From Bimastos eiseni (lineage: Eukaryota; Annelida; Clitellata; Crassiclitellata; Lumbricidae), in assembly GCA_959347315.1 (NCBI GenBank), contig OY365812.1, positions 2,420,382 through 2,484,381 of the forward strand: a stretch of DNA of 64,000 nt. The letters run 5' to 3'. Below, piece by piece: positions 1 through 11,100 of the stretch. Below the pieces are notes generated by a model that saw only the letters and a program-made list of their open reading frames with translations, searched no databases and was not told the DNA's origin. Position numbers and translations under genes: made by a program. The first letter of the stretch is position 1; the number at the start of each line of letters is the position of its first letter.

Positions 1-1770
1 TCTGCAAAGAGGATCCCGTTCGCCTCTTAATTAGGCGGTATACCAACTTCGAGTGTTTAACAATGTCTTATACGTGCCATCCTCCGTTCTCTACACGCTT
101 TGGATTGGCACCACCCGAAAACCCTGGAAATAGCTTGCTACCGACGGTGCTCTATAAATCGTCGAAATAATAATTATAAAACGCCATTGGCGGTGTCATT
201 AGCTCGGATAGTTGCAGTTGAACGACACTGTGTGGTAACATAGATCATTATCCAGGCTTGATGCAGGCACTGCGAGATTGCAAGCAGTTGTTGAGTTTCA
301 TTAACTTGGATGCGACAGTGATACGTTTAATGCATTCAAATTCATTTCACCAGGTGGCGATGAATCTCTGAAAGAGCTGTGACGTTGAAAATCAGTTAAT
401 CGCCAGGTGGCCACTCATCATCATCGTTGGGCTGAAAGCCAGCAGGTGTCCACTGCACATGTGACCATTGTTCTCCATGCTCCTCTGTCCTGGGTTAGCT
501 GTAATAGGTTATGTATATCGGTCCCACACCAGTCATTAATGTCATCTATCCATTCTCTGAAAGATCTTCCTCGTATTCCCGTTCCATCCAAATAATTCCT
601 GTCATTACACTCTTTGTTTTTCTCTCATTATCCATTCTACAAATGTGTCCACATAGTCTCAATTTTCGTTTTATTATGTATTGCATGATATTCTCTTTGA
701 TGTTTATTTTATCTATTGCAACGTTTGCTGAAATGTCCTACTGCTCTCCAACCCATTACTCAAGTCAACAACTCTTCTACAACTCTCCTCTATTTTCCAC
801 GATCTTTCTGTTCCTTAATTAAACTCCTTATCTCGGATAATAACAATTTATTTTAGTTTAAGGTCCAAATAATTAACCCGGAGAATTATAGAAATTTATT
901 TTAGAGAAATATTTTGAAAGACTCTTTGTAAAGCGTTGGTCTAAGACTGACAACAAATTCGTCAACAGAGGCAACACATTAGACACCTTTAAATTATTTA
1001 TCACGAAGTTATTTATTCCGAATTTTCGTTCAAACGTTAGATGCACAGGTAACAATTGAATGTCGGACTATGGTAACGAATTGATTATAACAATTTTCAG
1101 TCAATTACCAGATATTGGGAAGCTGGATTGTCGAATTCTTTTCATCCATCCTGCTTCCATTTAGACATAATTCTTTTCATATCAATCCAGGTCCCAGTTT
1201 CACATAATCCTTTGATCAATTAATCCAGATTCTAGTTAAATTAATGTCGGAGTATAGAATCTTCGGACTATCGAACCTTCGGACACCCTTATCTAGCGTG
1301 GCTGCCGACAGTTAAATTCGGCTCCTGTTATAGCTTCTCGATCATCACTTGTTTATCGTACTATGTCTGCAGCTGTCAGTTTGAAAATAAAAGGAAATTA
1401 TTATTATTACGAGATGGGCATTGTTTAATTGTCAACATTGCAGAAATTAGCAGAGTATTGTTCAGGAACGCCTATAGTCTTCGTTTTTATAATATTATTA
1501 TTATAAGTATTATTATGATTATTATTATTAATATTATTATTATTATTATCATTGCAAACTGTTGTGGTAAAACTTAAGAAATATTGTGTTTAAATACCAG
1601 TAACATCATATTTAACAAGGCACAAATTATAAACTTTGTTTAATTGATTATAACAATTTTCACAGTCAATCAAAGCTCAGCTCAGGCCCCAAAAATCACT
1701 AGGCCGACCGGCATTTGTTCCACCCTTCTGAGGGCCTGATGAAAATAAATTCGTTACCATGGTCCGACAT
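1..1770. other. Region downstream of FANCB, no gene recognised
   Basis: AT-rich sequence with no convincing coding exon. It probably contains the FANCB 3'UTR, transcribed right to left. Candidate minus-strand poly(A) signals are ATTAAA at 1639-1644 and AATAAA at 1012-1017 and 895-900; none is proven. A weak copy of the dispersed 'repeat A' family lies near 213-275, and an ATT-rich run at about 1495-1550. Rearranged copies of one short sequence occur at 1057-1110, 1638-1674 and 1752-1776. Confidence 0.5.
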
Positions 1771-2134
1771 TCAACCGTTCCCGAAAACTTGAGCCAATGA
1801 CACCATCAGCCCATCTGTACTCTGCTTCAGTTCAATGGCTTTCAATGGATATCTATTATCATCCACTAAAGTCCTATCCAAAAATCTCCTTCGTCTCGAC
1901 TCTAAGTCACTTCTGACGTCAGTGACGGCTCTTACAGATTCATCTGTCTTCTTGCTATCCACGAACGATGACGCTGGTTCCCTGCGATCTGCGATGAGGA
2001 GTTCCTGTCGCAGAGAGAGGACGACTGATTCGGCAAGATGGGCAGATTCACTTGTTGTGTCCATGGCAATTGTTATATCACTTGGGAGAAGTTTGAAGAG
2101 AGATTGAAGCAGGATGGTCCACTGGATGGAATCT
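1771..2134 (-). CDS. FANCB: FANCB last coding exon (residues 741-861)
   Basis: The acceptor TTTTCCTCAG opens the exon in phase 2, and the frame runs 120 codons to TGA at 1771-1773. The early part (SIQWTILLQSLFKLLPSD) matches the conserved hydrophobic stretch before the C-terminal helices of FANCB. The rest is charged and probably helical, with AHLAESVVLSLRQELLIA and the basic DLESRRRRFLDRTL. The stop codon lies inside one arm of a 25-bp inverted repeat whose partner is at 1057-1082. Confidence 0.85.
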
Positions 2135-5100
2135 CTGAGGAAAATAGTAACACTAGATATCAATTGGTACAACAGAAACAATAGATAGTTATAATTGACA
2201 CAATAGACACACGATAGTTAAAATTAGGGCTGTACCGAATATTCACTTCGTATTCGCTTCGGAGCCGAATAGTGAGCCAAATAACTATTCGGTATTAGGC
2301 CGAATACGAATAGCCATCAAGTGTCATTTGTTTCTGCACATGTGGCAGCTGCTATATTGAGTGGACTGAAGTAACTTTTTACTGCCTGGCCCACGGTATC
2401 ACAGTATCAGCCGTCTCATTTATAAGTTCAGTTATATTCTTAGTTTGCGCCGTCTGGCAGAAGGATGCAAATATTACATGTAATTAACTGTTACACTTAA
2501 TTTATGTATTAAATTTACTGAACTGAAAATTTGATCACATTTTACACTTTTAAATTTGTCAGTAGACAAATAGATACAAATATAGATGCAATAGATACAA
2601 AAGATAGATAAAATAGATACAAAAGATAGATACAAAGATAGTTACAATCAAGAGATGTTGAAGATGATACTTTAATGAGTAAGAGCAATTGGCAAATAAA
2701 TGCATCTCATTGCTAAAGTGTTATACTGTCGTAATCAAAACAGGATGTTCTGCATTAACTATGGCTTCCCTCAATGCAACAACTAATCACTCAACGTCTC
2801 CTGTACCTATTCTTTAACAGTAATTCATTCATTCATTCATTCATCCACCAACCATTCATCTCGATCGACCATCCACTCATCCAACAAGCCATCCATGCAT
2901 TCAATCAATCATCTAACCACCTACCTTACCAACCAGCCATCTGCCCATCGATTTCTTTGAGTAATCATCTCTCCATCCATCCATCCATTTGCGAAATTTA
3001 TATAGCACCATAACAGCAGACACTCTAAGCCCCACCTCACCTTCCCTCACCCATTACCCAGCAGCATCTCTTTGCGATCCAAGAACTCACCTGACAAAGA
3101 CTTCTACAACAAACTCATCGTAGCGAATCATAAGAATTCGTAGCCGAGCAAGAAAGAGAGGATGGTTGCTGATGGTACAGATGAAACACTCATGATGATA
3201 TACGTAGGAAAATCCCAGCCAATCGCTCTGCAGTGAAGTCAGAAGACGAGAAGGAAACGCGACCACTGCTGAAGACATCGTCAGACGAACACCCATCTGG
3301 ATGCAGTGCAAGGACAGCAGGTCAGCCGACTCAGTCGCCATGACAACCGCATCTGTAACAGTAACAGAATGCTCCAGACTATAAACTACAATACTAGTAC
3401 TACTTCTATTACACTACTACTACAAATAATACTATTTATAATAATAAAAATAATATTGTACAAATGAAAATTATTACAATAATAAAAATAAAAATAAAGA
3501 TAATAATAATAATAATAATAATGATAACAATCATAATATTGTACAAATGAAAGCTATAATTATAAAAATAATAATAATGATGATGATGATGAAAGTAATA
3601 AAAATAATAATGAAAATACTAACAGTAATAATGATAATAATCATAATGAAGATGACAATGACAAAACTGAAAATAGGGGTTGATATTATTACTTCTGAGT
3701 TGAAATCAGCAAACAAGCTAATTAACGAAACAACATCGCAATCGCTAAATCACTACACAAAGGACTTGACTTCAATCCTTTGACAAAACTATGTAAAGCA
3801 GATTAGGTTGCTCAATTAGAAAAAAGTAAGTAAATAAGTATGTACTTTATTGAATCGCTTGCAAACGCACTGCAGGCACATCATAATATGAATGTTCAAA
3901 AAATTTACACTCTCAAAGTAAACATATCAAGCAATTACACAGCAATTAGACATCCTCAAAGTAGTTAGAGTAAAATAATGTACACTCATAAAATAATCAT
4001 AGAAAAAAATATTCAAACTGACACTACCAACGCCTGAACTGTAAATATAATCAGATGCAAACTACATCTATTGTCTCTCTTCTGACATCAATTGTCTCTG
4101 ACTCAGGCACTATATCAATTTGTAACTACAATTACAGTGCTCGTGAATGAGCTGCTGCCCCCGGCCTTAAAGTGACACTTGAGAAGTTTGGAGATTACTA
4201 CAACGATTAAAATAAAATTGTCTTAGTTTAGATCAGCGCTTGACAATCTTTTTTGGCTGAGGAACCCTTTAGATTTGAAATTTTTTTGGCAGAACCCCTG
4301 TCCACAAACTAAACATAGGCCTATTATGCTTCAGGTACAAATGCTTGAGAAAGCAGACAATTATAGGTTAAGGCCAACCTTAGATTAACAATAACACAAA
4401 TATCGATGGCAATGACATATGAATTCTCTTTCATATAAAGTTACACAGATGTTAAGCAGAAAGCCTTCACTTATTTACACTGAAAGGTTTCCTGCGAAAC
4501 CCTAGCCTTTACCTCACAGGACCTAATGGTTCCTCGGAACACAGTTTGGGAAAGACTGGCTAAGATCAATGGACTGTATGTAAGCTTCCCATCTAACTTA
4601 ATATGCAATATGCTTTCTTCAAACCCCAAGAACGAACGACGTACCATTTCCTACGTCTCCGGGCTCTCTTTTCCCACGACGTTCTCCAAACAAAGCATTC
4701 CATGTGCCCTTGATCACATTCTCCACATCCACCGACACCTCCCCGACTGCCTTCGAAAGGCGAACCATCCGCAGTGCACTGGAATCACCTCCGCCTCTTC
4801 TTTCCACTTTCCTCCAGGCAAGCACCACTTTAAACGTCACCGATTCCTGCAGTTGGAACAGCGGAAGCTCGCAAGAAACAAGCACGCTTCCATTTCTCTT
4901 TGTCGGAATGATCTCCACTTCCTTGATGATTGTCGAGCAGATGTATATCTCAAAGTCGCTCAGCTCGGTCCTTGATCTTTTCGTGGGATTAGCGTCTGTG
5001 AGCGGCGATGGCTCGATGCGAAGACAGCGTGAGGTTGAGTCGAGTTGCTCAACGGATGATGTTGAGTTGAAGAGCAAGAGTTCAACACAATGAATGGAAC

Positions 5101-8100
5101 TGGAGAAAGAAACAGAAAAAGATCAGGAGGTTGAATGATATGCTCAAGTCTCATTGCTATTTTTCATAGCATGTCAGGAGCATTTGGAACCTTATGCATA
5201 TAGACCTTGTAGGGTATTGTGGAGAAATGAAGTATCTATAACCATTAAAAGCTAGTGGTGGGTTAAACAATTTGTTTTAATATTATTACCATTTTAATTA
5301 TTTTAAAGTTAATATCACTTATTAAGAAAACTTTTATTACACTAATTATTATTATGATTATTTAGAGGTGGTACAAATGATTCAAAATTAATTGCCTCAA
5401 ATTCAAAATTTAATATCAAATTTAATTTAATTAATAGATTAAATTCGATCCAATTGGTTTATGCACATAAGCCGTGTTTGCCATGATGTTAATTCTGGAA
5501 ATGGAATGCTCAAAATCATGAAATTAGGAAATAAATAAATCTAACAATTCGAAATTAATCATTAAAAATATGTAAAGATGAATAAATAAATAAATTAATC
5601 ACTAAAATCATAGTGTCCATTGCATGCATTCTGCTACAGATCAGTTAAAAAGCTTTGCCTCTGTTGTCACCTTTCTCTAGCTCCTCAGTTTCATCCTTCC
5701 ATATTTACTGTATCATTTGATATTTTGTTGCAGTGCGATATATAAATGAGGTTATAATATATCTCATCTGCTTAATGACTATAGCATTGAAACAGAGCGC
5801 CTCTGAGTAGATATCTTGAAGGGGCACTATATAAAGTCTTTTTGATTGATTGATTATAAAGTCTTAGTTTGATTGGATGTAAAGTCTTTTTGATTGGTTG
5901 AATATAAAGTCGTTTTGAATGATTTGAATGATTACAAGGTCTTTTGATTGATTGATCATAAAGTCTATTTGATAGGTTGAACATAAAGTCTTTTAGATTG
6001 ATTGATTATAAAGTCTTAGTTTGATTGGATGTAAAGTCTTTTTGACTGGTTGAATATAAAGTCGTTTTGAATTATTTGATTACAAGGTCTTTTGACTGAT
6101 TGACCATAGTCCTTTTAATTTATTTGATTACAAAGTCTTTTAATTTAATTATAACGTCCCTTTGATTGATTGACCTGTTTGTTGCATTGAGTACTTCAAC
6201 TCCAATCACCAATTTCCGGTCTACGATTCGCTGCCAGATGGCGCCAGTCGTCACGCCTTCGGCCTCAGCATCCTTGGTGATGGGTGCCCTGCTTGACTGA
6301 TTTCCAATTATCTGGTTCCCGATTAGAGGCACCTACATTAATCACAACCAAAAAAAAATATACACAATAACAGTTATGTTATTGAGACTCACATTACAAA
6401 TTGACATCTTGCAAGCTAAACCCTCATTCAATAATAAAAATGATAAGGACAACAGTAACAACAACAACACTAATAATAATGATATCAATTATAAAATTTA
6501 AAATTATCAAAATAACACTGGCTCTCAACTACCAATAGGAGCCGTTCCAGACGTTTTTATACTGTTCTTAATTAAAACTTACGTCCCTGATGGTTACTAT
6601 GTATCTCAGATTCAGCGCATCAGAAATAAAAACAAAAAAAATAATTCTAAAAATAATAATAAAAGAAATAGCAATAATAATAATAATAATAAAAAATAAT
6701 GATAATAAAAACAATTAGATCGTCACTAAGGTACCTGTATGCACTTTGCAATGCGATGTTACTAACTCTTACACACCATCAAATAGGTTTCTACACGTCA
6801 TATATATAGAAATTGAATTATCGTTAAGTTGCTAACATGCTTGACGAAGTTCCCTCTAATTTTTCGGAGATAGTGTGGGTAAGAAATTTTGTGTGCAACA
6901 ATTTATAAAATGGTTCACACTTTTGTGTGCAAAGCGACGCAGGTTTTAGCTGAATGCGATGATAGTTAAATTAAGATCATATCTAAAAGCCGATTGTGAT
7001 ATAAGTTCTGATATGCCAATAAAGTCATAAAAAGTTCCCTGTCTAACTTGTTAGAGCAGATGATGTATACATCGTACGCCCCTATTACACGTCATTGTAA
7101 TTAGCTTTAAATTTATTTGTGATTTTCTATTCTGCCTAGCAAAATATTGGTTTACGGTTCATCTTAATACTTGTTTATTCGAGACAAACGTGTGCACACT
7201 AAATAATTGTAAGCGCTGGCTCCACCGCCCGTAGGCGCTCACATGCGCATAGCTTAAATGGAACACCGCTTGAGAGACAAGACCAGATTTAGGACAAGGG
7301 TGAAATGGCGCACGACCCAGTAACCGAAATCGTAGAGCGAACTGAGGGAGGATGGCATCGGGGAGGTCATATACAGAAGGGTCATTAGCGGTCAAAGCTC
7401 TGGATTGGGACATGGCACTGGCAATAATAACCGAAGGTACCAACAGGTTATTAAGCCGGAAATGCCACTACGGGTAATATCTGAGGATATCGGGTAATAC
7501 TGTCAGTTAGTTTTCTTAGGCCAAGAAAAAGGGATGGGCAACTAATATCACTTTCCGTCACATCTTACCACCCACATATACAGTCGGGTCATGCATTTTA
7601 TAGCCTCGTTCGCTAAGAACACAACAACGGTAGTAGATTTACCAGAATATCTGTTCGCTTTGGCATGGATTTGAACGTCCACGTTGACCGCACACCATCC
7701 TAAGTACTACAACGGTGTTGTAATGCGCAAAATGCTAGTGCCCGTAATATGTATTAATGACAAGTCCTTTGAAATACATGTATCCCAGCTCCTCACTTGA
7801 AGACAGGAAAGAGGGGACAGCGAGAAGTAATATAATACATGCAGTATGTACTTGCACTTTGATACTTACTCAAGGGTGGGGTTCTCTGTAAGGCCGGAAC
7901 AGAGTAACGATGATTTATTATTTAACGAAACACGACTCGCTTAGATGATTAACTACTAAACCAAACGACTCGCATAACCATAATAATATGGTCCTATTTT
8001 GTAACGCTACCACAGGAATGTTTCTAATATGAGAAAGTCTGTAATTGACTTATGACAGTGGCAGTGACGTTGAAAATTGTCCGCAGTCGGTATAGCATCA

Positions 8101-11100
8101 GAAATAATATCTGTTTGATCAATTAGCTTAAAGTTAATGACAAGTCATCTGTAAATCTTGTAAAAAGACGCGAATGCGCTCACATATCTCCAATTGTCTC
8201 GGATTTCAAAGATGGACTCTAATTAATGTGATTGGTTGTGAGGCTGATTGGTGACGTGATGATTATAAACAGTAGGGGAATGATAGCAGACAAAGGGAGA
8301 GCAGTGACAATGATCAGACGGAGCGATTTATATACCCAACTGTTGAGACGGATTGCAGAGGTAAGCCGCTAGAGGCAGTCCTGCAGAAGACAATATAACA
8401 GCCTTAACTTAGTCTAGAATTGGTCAAGGGTGGCATACGCTTTACCAAGTTTGAAACAAATACACAGAGAGACACGCCTCTCAAGTATAACCATAATACA
8501 TAAATTGATCCAATAACACAATATTACTCTGCCACTGCTAGCAGTGCCAGTCCCTAGCCTGGACAAAGGATAAGGGCGACGATACTGATATTTTATCACA
8601 CAGTGTCGTTAAACTGAAACTACTAGCTACGCCACAAAATGACATTTAAAGAACACATATTTCACAGAAACAATGGGAACAGCGGAAAAGAAAACCCTGA
8701 AGGGACAGTAGCCCTGCTAGTCGGGTTGCCCCTGTATGAGAAGATTGAGCTTAGTATCAACACAAATATGGCGCAGTGAGAAGATATTGTCCAGAGCAGT
8801 TTATAATGTGGAGTAGATCTCATGGTAAGCTGATAGGCAAGGACTGAAGCTACAGATGGCAAAGCAGTTAGTAAGGGTACAGAGGTTTAGGAATTTCTCA
8901 AATATAAATGAAGTTGGAGTGCATCTAAAGTTTCACAGGCTGATGATATCCAGGTCAGTTTTCTTAGTAAAGCAGTGATTAAGGCAGATATAAGCACGAT
9001 TGAAAGCAAAGGACTAGTCTGGAAAATGTGCAGTCTACCTACCCACCCATCTATCCAACAAATAACCAGTCCATGCATCCACAATCCATCCATCAACGCA
9101 CCCGTCCATCTGTCAAAACACCCAATTATATATTCACCCACCCTAAGAAGTCCCCTACAACTGCACAGCAGCTACATCAATTTATTGTTGGGAACAAGAC
9201 AGTGGCAGTTTAAAACGTAAATAATAATAATAATTTATGAAGAAATAATAATTAGAAGCAAAATTAAAATTAAAATTCATTAGGTAGTTCTAGAGCACGC
9301 TCGTCGCTAAAGCTGCATTGAGCTTTCTCCATGGTCGACCCGTTGATCCATCTGGAATGGGTCAGCGGTGACTGTGCAGTGTTGGGAGCAGTTACGCTTG
9401 AAAAGTTGTTATATCAGTGTTGTTAGGGGCCGTTGACATATTATATAACGCATAAAAACCCAATTTTTGCCCCACCCCCTACCCCTAGTGACGTTATATA
9501 ACAGCAGCTGTGACCCCCCAGCCCTATTTTATATAACAGATATGCTACCCACCCTCCTACCCCACCCCAGCCTATAAGCACATTAAAAGACATACAATTG
9601 ACATAATTGTATTGCACAATTTGAAACTTATATAACAATACAATGTTAGTTAGCACTTTAATAGTAGTGATTCAACTGACAATTGCCTTTATTCAATTCA
9701 AGAACTGCAGTAAAAATCATCATATGCCCAATTAGCTATGTAACAAAAGCTACCTTAAAATTGTGTTCTCTCTGGTGCCAATGATGATTAGACCGCATGT
9801 ATGGAGCTCCTCTGCATCTTAATATTCGGACTTTTAATGGCGCTAAATTCACTTGTATTAATTACGGTAACTAATTGGGTAGTCGACGAATGTCACTATG
9901 TATCTACATATAGGTCTACTAATACAGCATGATGATACATGGTAGTGACGTACGTACAATTTAAAAACACCATTTTAGTTTCCCTCCTGTTTCACACTAG
10001 AAATGAGCATCATAGTATCACACAGAATGGATTGTTTTAATATTGAACTATCAGGTATTTATCGATAACTTCGCACCACAACTCTACCTATTTAATAGCG
10101 TATGATGTATACAGAGTGCGTACTACAACTGCAATTGGGTATTTAAGCAAACAAAAACTATTTACACATACTATAGAAAATGAAATCAAACATCATGACA
10201 AAATATCTACCAAAAGAATTATTTCAAGTGAATTAATTTTAATTTAAACCAGAATCAAAACAAAGCACACAGAATTGAATTTTAGAGCTATGCACAAGAA
10301 ATTGTTAAAATTGCAAACAGCAAATTGTTAAAAGTGGATTTATAAAATAATAACTAAGAACGTCAAATCAATTCACCAGGTGGCAGCTGATAGTGCTAGT
10401 TTTGGTTCACAACGTATTGTGAACTTCGATTAACAATGAAGGTCAGTGGTACATGGAATTTCCAATTGGCAGGCAAACAGGCAAAATAGTATAAGCTGAA
10501 AAAAAGTTTGTTATATAACAAAACCTTCAACCGACCCCCCACCCTACACAATATAAAAAACCGCAACCCACCTCCCACCCCTTCAGCGTTATATAATATG
10601 TGAACGGCCCCTTATGTGTGGCACAATGGCCGATCGGTTAGAGCGGGTTCGACCCTCGTCCGGGAGTCACTGTGTAGGGACCTTGAGCAAGTTCTTCGCA
10701 CACAATTGCTCTGTGGTACAACTGCAATTGCGCCGTCGAGGCGTGTGTATGCACTTCTGAGCAATAGATGTTGGAAGAATGGCAGTATTAAATTTCGGTA
10801 ATAAAAATAAATAAATAAAATAGAAATTCTCAAAATGAACGATTGAAAATGTAATAATAATGGCAATAATAACTTGACAAGGTTCATCCAACCCCTAAAC
10901 TAATTAATTAATTAATATATAGAAGTCCCTAATAAGGGACCATATGCACCATGGGGCAAACAATAGGAAAAACAACTTCTGAGTACATGCCTTTGAAAAC
11001 AGGACCATTTATCAAATCATCTCTCGAAATAACTAAACCATCACAAGCGCATACCAGTGTATTCCTTGAGTGGGGAGCCGTCATTTCTCCAAGCATCATG

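Larger units (their letters stand above)
6333..11054. other. FANCB intron 3 (about 4.7 kb)
   Basis: The longest FANCB intron. I see no further exon: the flanking exons join in phase 0 and the protein is already of normal length. It carries a copy of repeat A (8530-8625), a 1186-bp Harbinger-like element (9426-10611) and, directly next to it, a tRNA-derived SINE (10616-10825). The remaining short reading frames look non-coding. Confidence 0.6.

Noticed and set aside
7159..7443. Minus-strand 94-codon frame in FANCB intron 3 (ILPQFALRFRLLGRAPFHPC)
   Set aside because: Tested as an extra FANCB exon. It has no similarity at the right point of the protein, and the flanking exons already join in phase 0. 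It may be a repeat fragment.
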